In this document: positions 6,907-14,969 of the stretch, one piece after another
How positions within the stretch are numbered: position 1 is the stretch's first letter
Layout of the letters: the number at the start of each line of letters is the position of its first letter
Assembly: GCA_963677375.2 (NCBI GenBank)
Contig: CAXXIF010000011.1
Coordinates: 139,304 to 203,303, forward strand
DNA length: 64,000 bases
From: Pseudaeromonas sp963677375
GTDB taxonomy: Bacteria > Pseudomonadota > Gammaproteobacteria > Enterobacterales > Aeromonadaceae
Direction: 5' to 3'
The notes under the pieces: model-generated
Databases searched by the model: none
Seen by the model: the letters and a program-made list of their open reading frames with translations, nothing else
Told to the model about the DNA's origin: nothing
Translations under genes and position numbers: made by a program

Positions 6907-8808
6907 TTAATGCTTCGGCAGTTCCATGTCGGCGCGAACTTCCAGGCCACTGGCAGTGAAGTCGAAACCGGAGCTCAGGCGCATGCCACGCATCTTGGCG
7001 ATCATGGCTTGTGCGGCCTTCATCTCTTCCACTTCCCGATCCGCCTGAGCCTTGAGTTCGGCGGCGGTCGGTTCGGCATAACCCTCTTCATCGGTAGCGG
7101 CTTCATCCGTCGCTCCTGCCGCACTGGCCGTTTGAGCTTCGGTTTCTGCCGCAGCGGTCAGGGCCGCTTGTCTGTCCTGCTTGCTCTTGAGCACCAGATC
7201 AAACGCATCGGCAACCAGGCTGTAGTCCAGACCGAAATGGAAGAAACCATTGGGCTTGAGCGCCTGCTTACCCAGGGAGGCCGTCAGGGCCTCGGCCTTG
7301 TCGCCACTGAACAGGGCGATATGGTTCCCGAAGAGCCCCAGCTTGATCTTGCCCGGCAACTGGACTGGCAGCGGCAATGGCAATTCCACACTCTGACCAT
7401 CCGCCGGTAATGGCGTGGCGGCCAATGCTGGCTGCATCATCGCCAGCATGCTCCACAGCTGTTGCGGTTGCTTGCTGGAAAGGGTCGCCATGAAGGAAAG
7501 AGCGGCCACATTCGGCACATCTTGCCCTTCGGCAGACGGCTTCAGGCTCAGCTCCTGAAGATCGATACCGAACCCCTGCACGCCCTGCACCATACCGGTC
7601 ATGGCGCCCAACAGGCTCGGATTGACTTGCTTCAGTTGTGCCTGAGCCGCGACTAAAGGCTCACAACTGAACTTGGCCTGGGTCGCCCGTCCCCACAGAT
7701 TGGTCAACACCGGCGTCAGCTCATCCATATTCAGACCCATCTGATAGGATAACTTGCTCTGGCCCGCCGAGAGATCCGGCAGGAAGCCGCGCAGCTTCTG
7801 CAGTTGTTCCATGGCGGCGGTATCGGTCGAAACCACTTTCAACATGCTGTTGATACGGATCGGCGAGCTGCTACTGTCGAGTTCGGTATAGCCAAAGATG
7901 GTCCGGGGCCATAACGCCGCCATGGCTTCGATTTCGCTCTGGCAAGCAGCGGTGCGGTACTGAGCCAGCTCCTTGGTGGTTTCCCCGTCACTGAGTTTAT
8001 CCAGCAACTTGGCCAATGGGCTATCCGCACGGGTGAGCGTCCGGATCAGAGCTTCGTGATTCAGGAAACCCAGAGAGAACGGCTTGAGACCCTGCTCCTT
8101 GACCAGCGCTTGCAGAGTACCGCTCGCCGCCAGAGGCTGCGCCGGTTTGGTCAAACCGAAGGCGACGGATAGCCCCTCGTTCGCCGGGATCAGGGCACCC
8201 AGATCCAGGGTCAGGACTGCATAGCCATCCCGCTTGCCAATCGCCAGGTAGATGGGTTGTTTGGCATCGTCATTCAACGCATAACGCTTGTAGCTGAAGC
8301 CTTCCAGCGTACCGGTCTCGGCCTGCAACTTGAAGCGACCTTCCGCTTTGCTAAAGAAGGCATCGAATGCGGCCTCATTACCCAACTTGATGCGGACCAC
8401 GGGCAGAGCACCCACGGTATACAGGGCAGAATCCAGCTTATCGGTCAGGCCCAGAACTTCAGGCTTGAAGTCCGGCGCGCTGACGGCATTCAGGTAGTCG
8501 GCATACAGGCTCAGCAACAGACGGAAACCGGCCGGCGTCTTGTTCGAGGTCTCGCCCTCAGACTTCAGCAAGCTGTCGACCATCTTCTGCATCTCTTCGG
8601 GTTTGGCGCCCACCGAGAAACTGTCGCGGAAGGCGGCCAGATCGCTCCAGGACATGGGCTCCAGACCACCGGCGAAGACCAGAGTATCGGCTGGCACATA
8701 ATCCAGGCTCGACCCTCCGGTGCTACCCATTTTCCCCTGCAGGGTGTAATAGGCACCACCGCCCACTAGCGCTACGGCCACCAGGCCAGCCACTAATCCC
8801 TTGTTCAT
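6907..8808 (-). CDS. Uncharacterised membrane-anchored or secreted protein, 633 residues
   Basis: I do not recognise a family with confidence. The N-terminus MNKGLVAGLVAVALVGGGAY is a signal peptide or single membrane anchor without a lipobox. The remainder is hydrophilic and probably periplasmic, with only two cysteines (in YRTAACQSE and KFSCEPLV) that could form a disulfide. Near the C-terminus (about residues 545-600) is a low-complexity Ala/Glu/Thr-rich stretch likely to form a coiled coil or linker. Phrases such as DYVPADTLVFAGGLEPM and the repeated domain-like halves recall DUF3352-type periplasmic proteins, but this is only a resemblance. It stands alone, with a terminator-like hairpin shared with mscS. 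Confidence 0.7.
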   Translation of the reverse strand: MNKGLVAGLVAVALVGGGAYYTLQGKMGSTGGSSLDYVPADTLVFAGGLEPMSWSDLAAFRDSFSVGAKPEEMQKMVDSLLKSEGETSNKTPAGFRLLLSLYADYLNAVSAPDFKPEVLGLTDKLDSALYTVGALPVVRIKLGNEAAFDAFFSKAEGRFKLQAETGTLEGFSYKRYALNDDAKQPIYLAIGKRDGYAVLTLDLGALIPANEGLSVAFGLTKPAQPLAASGTLQALVKEQGLKPFSLGFLNHEALIRTLTRADSPLAKLLDKLSDGETTKELAQYRTAACQSEIEAMAALWPRTIFGYTELDSSSSPIRINSMLKVVSTDTAAMEQLQKLRGFLPDLSAGQSKLSYQMGLNMDELTPVLTNLWGRATQAKFSCEPLVAAQAQLKQVNPSLLGAMTGMVQGVQGFGIDLQELSLKPSAEGQDVPNVAALSFMATLSSKQPQQLWSMLAMMQPALAATPLPADGQSVELPLPLPVQLPGKIKLGLFGNHIALFSGDKAEALTASLGKQALKPNGFFHFGLDYSLVADAFDLVLKSKQDRQAALTAAAETEAQTASAAGATDEAATDEEGYAEPTAAELKAQADREVEEMKAAQAMIAKMRGMRLSSGFDFTASGLEVRADMELPKH

Positions 8809-8954
8809 GCGTTGAACTCCATCAATTATTAAAATGTAAACCAGCTGTAACAGGCGCCAATCATGCCGACTCTCCGCAGAGGGAACAAGCTCGTTTGACG
8901 CTTTTTTCTACCCTGTGCACAAAGCCGGACACCCGAGTCCCACCCACTGGGACA

Positions 8955-8985
8955 GAAAAAACCCCGCACAATCGGCGGGGTTCTC
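8955..8985 (-). terminator. Rho-independent terminator of the SDR gene
   Basis: AACCCCGC and GCGGGGTT pair around a 6-7 base loop, and the minus strand continues into a T run (plus-strand A at 8956-8961). It sits 15 bases beyond the stop of the gene at 9000-9749. Confidence 0.8.
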
Positions 8986-8999
8986 GAAAGTGAACACAC

Positions 9000-9749
9000 T
9001 CATGGTCGTTCAAGCCGTTGGCTCAGCCCGGGCATGCGTTCGGCGTGCCCCAGCAACCGTTGGTCATGGCGATAGGCCTCGGTCACCTCCAACTGCCAGG
9101 GGCGCTCGAATTGACGCGCTAACGCCAGCACCAGCTCATCGAAACGCCAGGCTTCCACGGCATTGCTGTCCAGATGAAACACACCACTCGCCCGCTCCTG
9201 CAGCAACTGCCACAAGGCGTGAGCCGTGTCGGTCATGAACGAACAGGCCGGGGTCCAGAGGCGGCTGGCGGCAACCCTGCCCTGATCCCGCTGCCAGCCA
9301 TCCAGCGCCGCCAGCATGTTATTGCCACGAGCCTCGCCGTCGATCTGCCAGCCGATGCGGGCCACACAGGCATCGGGATTGGCCTGCCAGATGGCCTGTT
9401 CACAGCGCATCTTGTAACGACCGTAGTCATCCTCGACATTCGGGGTTTGTGCGATGTCGTGGGGGCCATCGGGTTCATGGTGAAACACCATGGCCGAGCT
9501 GGTGAAGAGGAAGGGGATATGGGCCAGCCTGGCGTAGGCGGCCAGTTGCGCCGCCCAACTCTCCGCCCCCATGGCCAGGTGGGCGATGGCATCGGGGCGC
9601 ATGCGTTGCAAGAACAGCGCCGACTCCCCGCTCTCTTCTGGATCAACGATTTCCCGCGGCCAGGGCAGGACGTGCCAATCGGCGGCCTTGGCCTCCGCCG
9701 CCAGATGGGGGGCCAGCGTGCCATTCAATCCGGTGATCAAGATGCGCAT
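9000..9749 (-). CDS. NAD(P)-dependent sugar-nucleotide reductase-like protein (extended SDR, RmlD-like)
   Basis: The protein opens MRILITGLNGTLAPHLA, a Rossmann nucleotide-binding motif (TGxxGxxA), and has the extended-SDR catalytic pattern YGRYK near residue 118, preceded by FTSSAMVFHH. These features place it with RmlD/dTDP-4-dehydrorhamnose reductase-like or NAD-dependent epimerase proteins. At 249 residues it is slightly short for RmlD, and no other dTDP-rhamnose genes are nearby, so the substrate is unknown. It has its own terminator and is separated from pyrE by 50 bases, so it may be transcribed together with pyrE. Confidence 0.75.
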   Translation of the reverse strand: MRILITGLNGTLAPHLAAEAKAADWHVLPWPREIVDPEESGESALFLQRMRPDAIAHLAMGAESWAAQLAAYARLAHIPFLFTSSAMVFHHEPDGPHDIAQTPNVEDDYGRYKMRCEQAIWQANPDACVARIGWQIDGEARGNNMLAALDGWQRDQGRVAASRLWTPACSFMTDTAHALWQLLQERASGVFHLDSNAVEAWRFDELVLALARQFERPWQLEVTEAYRHDQRLLGHAERMPGLSQRLERP

Positions 9750-9799
9750 AACACCTCCTGTTACAGATGAAAACGATGAACCCCGCAGACGGCTGTGAC

Positions 9800-10447
9800 T
9801 CAGGCGTCGATGCCGTATTGCGCCCGGTACGCTCGTACCTGAACCAGCAATTCGGCCATCTCCGGCTTCTCTTCCAGGTAGCGGATCAGATCCCCCAAGG
9901 TAATGATAGCGATGACCTGAGCCTGATAGTCACGTTCGACTTCCTGAATAGCCGAGAGTTCGCCCTTACCCTTCTCCTGACGATCCAGCGCTATTAGCAC
10001 CCCCGCCAGTTCGGCACCGTTGGCCTGGATCAGATCCATGGATTCACGAATGGCGGTCCCGGCGGTGATCACATCATCCACCAGCATGATGCGCCCCTTG
10101 AGCGGGCTGCCGACTAGGTTACCGCCTTCACCGTGATCCTTGGCTTCCTTACGGTTGAAGCACCAGGGCACATCCTGATCATGCACTTCCGCCAACTGGA
10201 CGGCAGTGGCCGAGGCGATCGGAATACCCTTGTAAGCCGGTCCAAACAGCACGTCATAGGGGATACCGGCATCCACCAGCGCGGCGGCGTAGAAACGGCC
10301 CAGCTTGGCCAGATCGCGACCCGAATTGAACAGACCAGCATTGAAGAAATAGGGGCTCTTGCGCCCCGACTTCAGGGTGAACTCCCCGAATTTCAACACC
10401 TGTTTGCTCAGGGCAAACTCGATAAACTCGCGCTGGTAGGCTTTCAT
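9800..10447 (-). CDS. pyrE: Orotate phosphoribosyltransferase
   Basis: PyrE joins orotate to PRPP to give OMP in de novo pyrimidine synthesis. The 215-residue product has the PRPP-binding motif MLVDDVITAGTAI near residue 125 and the N-terminal FTLKSGRKSPYFFN. The start ATG at 10447 (MKAYQREF) has GAGGA upstream; the longer frame to 10477 lacks family similarity. It follows rph on the same strand, as in enterobacteria, but a strong terminator hairpin separates them. In E. coli the rph-pyrE intergenic terminator acts as a UTP-sensing attenuator, and the same could apply here. Confidence 0.96.
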   Translation of the reverse strand: MKAYQREFIEFALSKQVLKFGEFTLKSGRKSPYFFNAGLFNSGRDLAKLGRFYAAALVDAGIPYDVLFGPAYKGIPIASATAVQLAEVHDQDVPWCFNRKEAKDHGEGGNLVGSPLKGRIMLVDDVITAGTAIRESMDLIQANGAELAGVLIALDRQEKGKGELSAIQEVERDYQAQVIAIITLGDLIRYLEEKPEMAELLVQVRAYRAQYGIDA

Positions 10448-10487
10448 GCTTGGTCCTCTTGGTTCTTGATGCGTCACGGGTTTTCAT

Positions 10488-10511
10488 TAAAAACGCGGCC
10501 TGGGCCGCGTC
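10488..10511 (-). terminator. rph-pyrE intergenic terminator or attenuator
   Basis: A perfect 8-bp stem, ACGCGGCC (10493-10500) with GGCCGCGT (10503-10510), is followed on the minus strand by TTTTTAAT. It lies between the rph stop and the pyrE start. In E. coli a hairpin in this position couples pyrE expression to UTP level through rph translation; by analogy this may do the same. Confidence 0.8.
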
Positions 10512-10521
10512 AAATCAACAC

Positions 10522-11235
10522 TTATAGCAGAGCCTGCTTCTGCAGCGTCACCAGCTCGGCGATGCCGCCCTTGGCCAGCTCCAGCAACTGGTTCAGCTCC
10601 TCCTGGCTGAAGGGCTCACCCTCGGCGGTGCCCTGCACCTCGATGATGCGGCCACATTCGGTCATCACCACATTCATGTCGGTCTCGGCCGCCGAATCTT
10701 CGACGTACTCCAGATCGCAAATCGCCTGGCCGTTATGAATGCCGACCGATACCGCCGCCACCATGTACTTGAGCGGGTCCGTCTTCAGCTTGCCCTGCTC
10801 CTGCAACCAGCGCAGTGCATCCACCAGTGCCACATAGGCACCGGTAATCGCCGCCGTGCGGGTTCCGCCATCGGCCTGGATCACATCGCAATCCAGAGTA
10901 ATAGTGAATTCACCCAGCTTGGTCAGATCCACAGCCGCCCGCAGGGCTCGACCGATCAAGCGCTGGATCTCCAGGGTGCGACCGCCCTGCTTGCCCGAAG
11001 CGGCCTCGCGGTTCATGCGCGAGTGGGTCGAACGGGGCAACATGCCGTATTCGGCGGTGATCCAGCCCTGACCCTTGCCCTTGAGGAAGCGAGGAACCCC
11101 ATCCACCACGCTGGCGTTGCACAGCACCCGGGTCTGGCCGAATTCGATCAGCACTGAGCCTTCGGCGTGGGAAGTAAAATGACGGGTGATGGTAACCGGG
11201 CGCATTTGCGCGGGCGTTCTGCCGTTCGGACGCAT
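10522..11235 (-). CDS. rph: Ribonuclease PH
   Basis: RNase PH is a phosphorolytic 3' exoribonuclease that trims tRNA 3' ends. The 237-residue protein carries the family core TLDCDVIQADGGTRTAAITG and the N-terminal MRPNGRTPAQMRPVTITRHF. It is full length, unlike the frameshifted allele of E. coli K-12. It is divergent from yicC, which is the usual arrangement. Confidence 0.96.
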   Translation of the reverse strand: MRPNGRTPAQMRPVTITRHFTSHAEGSVLIEFGQTRVLCNASVVDGVPRFLKGKGQGWITAEYGMLPRSTHSRMNREAASGKQGGRTLEIQRLIGRALRAAVDLTKLGEFTITLDCDVIQADGGTRTAAITGAYVALVDALRWLQEQGKLKTDPLKYMVAAVSVGIHNGQAICDLEYVEDSAAETDMNVVMTECGRIIEVQGTAEGEPFSQEELNQLLELAKGGIAELVTLQKQALL

Positions 11236-11325
11236 GGGATCTTCTCTGCTTAATCGGAAATGGCCGTCAGTATACGGGATCAGCGTTCGCTTTTCACATG
11301 ACGGGCTTTTTGCCGACGGCGGGGC

Positions 11326-11331
11326 TATAAT
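11326..11331 (+). promoter_or_regulatory. Candidate -10 box of yicC
   Basis: A perfect TATAAT lies 33 bases upstream of the yicC start. No good -35 box is seen at 16-18 bases; the upstream sequence is GGGCTTTTT-rich. Confidence is therefore modest. Confidence 0.4.
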
Positions 11332-11364
11332 CGCGACAATTTTTTACCGACCGACGAGATCCGT

Positions 11365-12225
11365 ATGATTCACAGCATGACAGGTTACGCCCGTAAGGAA
11401 TTCAAAGGCGATTGGGGCACAGCGGTGTGGGAAATTCGCTCCGTCAATCAACGCTATCTGGAAACGTATCTGCGTCTGCCGGAGCAGTTGCGTGGCCTGG
11501 AGCCGATCCTGCGTGAACGCTTCCGCAAACATCTGGAGCGCGGCAAGGTCGAGTGTAATCTGCGGTTCGAGAGTCAGACCAATGCCGGTCAGCTGCATGT
11601 CAACGAGGCGCTGGCCGAACAGTTGATCGATAGCGCCTTGTGGGTCATCGACCGCGCCGGTCAAGGTCAACTCAATCCGCTGGACGTGCTGCGCTGGCCC
11701 GGTGTCATGGCCGCCGAAGAACAGGACATGGATGAGCTCAACACCCGCCTGCTGGCCGGTTTTGATGAAGTGCTGGGTCTGTTTGTCGAAAGCCGCCAGA
11801 GCGAAGGCGACAAGCTCAAGGTCTTGATCGAACAACGTCTGGAAGGCATCCAGGTCGAAGTGACCAAGGTCCGCGCCCTGATGCCGCAGATCCTCGACTG
11901 GCAGCGCCAGCGTCTGGTGGATCGCCTGGCCGAAGCCAAGCTGGAGCTGGAGTCCACCCGCGTCGAGCAAGAGATCATCCTGCTGGCCCAACGCATCGAC
12001 GTCGCCGAAGAGCTGGATCGCCTCGGCATGCACATCACCGAGACCCACAAGATCCTGAAAAAAGGCGGCGCCTGTGGCCGTCGCCTCGACTTCATGATGC
12101 AGGAGTTCAACCGCGAGTCGAACACGCTAGGCTCCAAATCCATCAACGCCGAAACCACCCAGTCCGCCGTCGAGCTCAAAGTCCTGATCGAACAAATGCG
12201 CGAACAGATCCAGAACATCGAATAA
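11365..12225 (+). CDS. yicC: YicC/YloC family endoribonuclease
   Basis: The 286-residue protein starts MIHSMTGYARKEF and ends MREQIQNIE, both hallmarks of the YicC family (UPF0701). The conserved C-terminal block EFNRESNTLGSKSINAETTQ is intact. E. coli YicC has been described as an endoribonuclease. The last ten codons and the following terminator are duplicated at 15591-15668, which marks this gene end as the insertion site of the island that follows. The gene itself remains complete. Confidence 0.94.
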   Translation: MIHSMTGYARKEFKGDWGTAVWEIRSVNQRYLETYLRLPEQLRGLEPILRERFRKHLERGKVECNLRFESQTNAGQLHVNEALAEQLIDSALWVIDRAGQGQLNPLDVLRWPGVMAAEEQDMDELNTRLLAGFDEVLGLFVESRQSEGDKLKVLIEQRLEGIQVEVTKVRALMPQILDWQRQRLVDRLAEAKLELESTRVEQEIILLAQRIDVAEELDRLGMHITETHKILKKGGACGRRLDFMMQEFNRESNTLGSKSINAETTQSAVELKVLIEQMREQIQNIE

Positions 12226-12274
12226 GCCGCTCTGGGCTTTATAAAAACCAAAAGCCCCTGCTGTCAGGGGCTTT
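12196..12274 (+). repeat. Direct repeat, left copy: yicC 3' end plus terminator (att-like)
   Basis: These 79 bases include the last ten yicC codons, its stop and the terminator. They recur at 15591-15668 with only two substitutions and one 1-base gap, in the same orientation. The two copies flank 3.3 kb absent from the expected yicC-ubiK junction. This is the structure left by site-specific integration into the yicC 3' end. Confidence 0.85.
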
Positions 12275-12276
12275 GG
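12250..12276. terminator. yicC terminator, left copy
   Basis: A perfect 10-bp stem (AAAGCCCCTG, CTGT loop, CAGGGGCTTT) at 12251-12274 follows the yicC stop by 25 bases. Flanking A and T runs are short. A second copy lies at 15644-15669. Confidence 0.75.
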
Positions 12277-12398
12277 CGTTTCTGGCGCAGCTCCCTAATC
12301 AGGTTGGTCACCAGCAATGGGGATTACCTTTAAAGTCAGCTCTGAGCCTGAGCAAACGCCCCTGTGGCAAATCAAAATGGATATCCCGAGTAGCCTCA

Positions 12399-13400
12399 TT
12401 ACATCGAGAACTGAAAAGTTTGCGTCAGCAGCGGCTGGATCTCTGCTGTTCTCGGTACATGCTCCTCGGCGAGAAAGCGTCTTGGATCAACGGTGACAAA
12501 TCCCCAAAGCTGTAAAAATCGCTCAATAAAGCGCGATTCGATCAGTAAGCCGAGTAGCTGAATCGGCGGAAAATATTCATCAGGCACGAGCATGCGCAGC
12601 AAATCGGGGAACGCGGTCGCCACTTCCTCCATCAATTGATCGATAGAAGCATGGCCTTGCAGACGCCACAGCATAAACAGCCAGAAGGTTCGGAGGTCAA
12701 CATCCGTCTCCCAGCCATCTAGATAACCCCAGTTATACTTAGCCACGGCCGCCTCGAGCATGGGCAGGAAAAAGGCGTTCACGCCCTGGGTTTGATACCG
12801 CTTCTGCGCCTCTTTTTTAACATGGAAACGGCCACTTCTGCGGTAAATAATGCCCGCAATCTCAGCCAGGATCCGGGTGTAGTGCAGCGCGACAAACTTA
12901 TCTTCATTCACACCGGCAAAGCTATTTATGCTCACATGAATGTCAAACTTGCCGATGGCAAACTCAGGCAACAAGTCACAGGCCTGCTTGACCAGTTTCA
13001 CGGGTAAATTGCCTTTGCTGGTCGCTTTGAATGAGCCCTCTTGCTGCAGGGCTTCATCCAGAATCAAGGCTAAATAGCGCATGACAGGACTACGGGATAA
13101 GTCGGCAGGCGTACTCATCATCACCCCGGCCCATTGATTAAAAGGCGCATAGAGCCAGTTGGCCATCTGGGTTGGCGTGAGACCACAAAAGTCGGCTTCG
13201 GGTCGATTATTGCGCTCTTGTACCCGCAGCTGAGCAACCCGGTTTAGTTCATCCAGGCTGAGACTCGGGTTCATGGCGACGACTTGTGCCATGTCATCCA
13301 ATAGCTTTGCACTCTGTATTGAGATGTTATCCATACAGCAGTGTTTGTATTTCTTACCACTGCCACATAGGCAAGGATCATTGCGGCCAATTTTCACCAT
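12399..13400 (-). CDS. SEC-C motif protein of unknown function
   Basis: The 333-residue product begins MVKIGRNDPCLCGSGKKYKH, then CC: a textbook SEC-C zinc-binding motif (CxCx8CC), here at the extreme N-terminus rather than the C-terminus as in SecA. The rest is alpha-helical with no motif I recognise, containing FCGLTPTQMANWLYAPFNQW and DVDLRTFWLFMLWRL. Stand-alone SEC-C proteins are common on islands and in defence neighbourhoods, but their role is not settled. It is the only gene of the island on the minus strand and ends 124 bases from the left repeat. Confidence 0.75.
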   Translation of the reverse strand: MVKIGRNDPCLCGSGKKYKHCCMDNISIQSAKLLDDMAQVVAMNPSLSLDELNRVAQLRVQERNNRPEADFCGLTPTQMANWLYAPFNQWAGVMMSTPADLSRSPVMRYLALILDEALQQEGSFKATSKGNLPVKLVKQACDLLPEFAIGKFDIHVSINSFAGVNEDKFVALHYTRILAEIAGIIYRRSGRFHVKKEAQKRYQTQGVNAFFLPMLEAAVAKYNWGYLDGWETDVDLRTFWLFMLWRLQGHASIDQLMEEVATAFPDLLRMLVPDEYFPPIQLLGLLIESRFIERFLQLWGFVTVDPRRFLAEEHVPRTAEIQPLLTQTFQFSM

Positions 13401-13529
13401 GACTCTCTTCTGCTGTTTGTACTGTCATACCCATAATCGAAAATTCCACGTTAAAAAATCAATAATTTTTAGTGCCTCCCCCATGAGGCGATGCCCTGCA
13501 AGGATCAAGGCTATGGGTACTGAGGATAG

Positions 13530-13769
13530 CCACGCCAGAAGAAGCGCTTGGATCGCAACACGATGGAGGACGCCCTGATCCGGGTTTGTCAGGGGCATTT
13601 TGTCTCCATCTCGGCACTTGCCAACATCGTCGAGAGAGACGCTCAATCCATCCGGCAACAGTATCTGAAAAGGTTGGTGGACACAGGCAAGCTCAGGCTG
13701 GCTTTCCAGCAATTCAAGACTCATTCAAAGCAGGGTTATATCGCAGCCACCGAGCATTCGAAGCTATAA
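13530..13769 (+). pseudogene. C-terminal remnant of an AlbA_2/RecG-like ATP-binding protein
   Basis: From 13530 the frame reads PRQKKRLDRNTMEDALIRVC and continues as a winged-helix segment to a stop at 13769. This matches the C-terminal winged helix of proteins annotated as ATP-binding or RecG-like with AlbA_2 and HATPase domains. A TAG at 13527 closes the frame upstream, and the several-hundred-residue N-terminal part is absent. An ATG at 13563 could still allow a 68-residue peptide. I infer deletion of the 5' part. Confidence 0.5.
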
Positions 13770-13783
13770 CTACAAGGTTCAAC

Positions 13784-14149
13784 ATGAAAGCACCGACCAT
13801 AGAACAGCAGGCCAAACCCCGCTCCCGCCGCCTGCGCAAGAAACTGCACGTAGGCGAGTTTCAGGAGTTCGGTTTTACCCTAACTTTCACTATAGACCTG
13901 CAGCAGAAGAATTTTAACGATGCCCGGGATGGCTGGATCGATTACGTTGAATCACAAGGCTGGTGCTTTGGCGGTGGTGGTTCTGTATCGGGCAATGAGA
14001 TAGCAGGTTACCTCTGCCAATATGATGGCGGGACTCTGAGCGAATCTGATCGAGAACAGGCCGCAAAGTGGCTGGCAGCTCAATCTTGGGTGCACTCTCA
14101 CCAGCTCGACCCGTTGAGTGATGCTTGGTACGGCCCGTGGCAACAATGA
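13784..14149 (+). CDS. YggL-like (DUF469) 50S ribosome-binding family protein
   Basis: The 121-residue protein carries RSRRLRKKLHVGEFQEFGF, the strongly conserved opening of YggL, and ends with the family pattern around VESQGWCFGGGG and WVHSHQLDPLSDAWYG. E. coli YggL binds the large ribosomal subunit; its exact role is unclear. The start at 13784 has AAGG upstream, and longer frames overlap the preceding remnant. Its location inside the island is unusual for a gene that normally sits in the core near mutY/trmB, so it may be an extra copy. Confidence 0.75.
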   Translation: MKAPTIEQQAKPRSRRLRKKLHVGEFQEFGFTLTFTIDLQQKNFNDARDGWIDYVESQGWCFGGGGSVSGNEIAGYLCQYDGGTLSESDREQAAKWLAAQSWVHSHQLDPLSDAWYGPWQQ

Positions 14150-14159
14150 AACACGCGAC

Positions 14160-14537
14160 ATGCTAAAAAATATCAACGAAATCAAACGCGACCACATCCG
14201 CCTTCACACCAACGAACTGGGCATCTGGCTGAATGTGCGTGAAATTAACTGGGTCGGCCCCCACGAACCGGTTAGTTACTGGACTACCGTCAAGCGATTG
14301 GGACAGCCACCAGCAACTGAAGAGCGGGTTGAACATTCTATAATCACTACCCCTGACGACTTAACCAACTGGGTTGTTTCGCCTCAAGAGATTGAGAAGG
14401 CCATTGACCAACTACTGGCAAATCGTCGCTATTTCCAGATCTGTGGCCGCTGCCGTCGGCTGCACCCGGTTGGCCATATGCATGATGACTTTGCCTGCCA
14501 GAGCTGTGCCGAAAAGAACTTGGGCATGGTTTACTAA
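14160..14537 (+). CDS. Unknown 125-residue protein with C-terminal zinc ribbon
   Basis: I do not recognise the family. The N-terminal 90 residues contain many aromatic and charged residues (LGIWLNVREINWVGPHEPVS). The C-terminus has two CxxC pairs, CGRC and CQSC, separated by 15 residues with histidines (RRLHPVGHMHDDFA), a likely zinc ribbon. The chosen ATG at 14160 lies 10 bases after the YggL-like stop; an earlier in-frame ATG at 14118 would overlap that gene. No strong ribosome binding site is visible, so translation may be coupled to the gene before it. Confidence 0.55.
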   Translation: MLKNINEIKRDHIRLHTNELGIWLNVREINWVGPHEPVSYWTTVKRLGQPPATEERVEHSIITTPDDLTNWVVSPQEIEKAIDQLLANRRYFQICGRCRRLHPVGHMHDDFACQSCAEKNLGMVY

Positions 14538-14832
14538 ACAGGCCACCAGCTGAACACTCACCAAATTGAAACAGCTTGATCCGGTCAACTCCCCCTTTCC
14601 ACAGAGGAGCTATTCGCTCTGTCCTTCACCGCTGTGCTGGTGGACATACGGTGCAGCCGGTTTAAACAAACTCTGACGCGCCCAATTTAGACGGCTTTTT
14701 AACATCAACCGAGGAGGGCAGCGCCCGCATCGAGTGCCGCATGGTTGAGTGACCGAGAGGCCTACTGGCAAGGTGTAAGCGTGAATTACCCGTTCGCGCG
14801 GAAGGAGAGAGCCTGGGCAAGCAATCAAGACT
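14538..14832. other. Gene-free stretch inside the island
   Basis: No convincing coding region is seen. A 72-codon minus-strand frame (14610-14828) has no recognisable similarity, unusual composition and no ribosome binding site. A short inverted repeat ACAGAG...CTCTGT occurs near 14602-14623. The stretch resembles debris of accessory DNA, but I cannot assign it. Confidence 0.4.
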
Positions 14833-14934
14833 CACCTGCCATAGAGGGTAGCATGAGCAATACCCGCCTCAGGGGGTAATATATATTATACACCCTATAG
14901 AGGGTAATGATTGCCTTACCCTCTACAGGGTGTA
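14833..14934 (+). promoter_or_regulatory. Four HipB-type operators in exact 28-bp register upstream of hipB
   Basis: Sites of the form TACCC-N8-GGGTA start at 14833, 14861, 14889 and 14917, each 28 bp from the next. The site at 14861 is perfect (TACCC GCCTCAGG GGGTA). The 14889 and 14917 sites each have one altered half (TACAC or GTGTA) and are mirror images. The 14833 site is the weakest (CACCT in one half). E. coli HipB is known to bind TATCC-N8-GGATA palindromes and repress hipBA, so autorepression by the hipB product is the likely function. A TATATTATA stretch at 14881-14890, between operators, may be the -10 region. Confidence 0.75.
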
Positions 14935-14969
14935 AATTGAATTTATCCACCCGTAGCTCATCAGCCACC

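Noticed and set aside
14610..14828. 72-codon minus-strand frame in the island
   Set aside because: It has no similarity I can recognise and no binding site, and includes odd clusters of Cys, Arg and Pro; not accepted as a gene.
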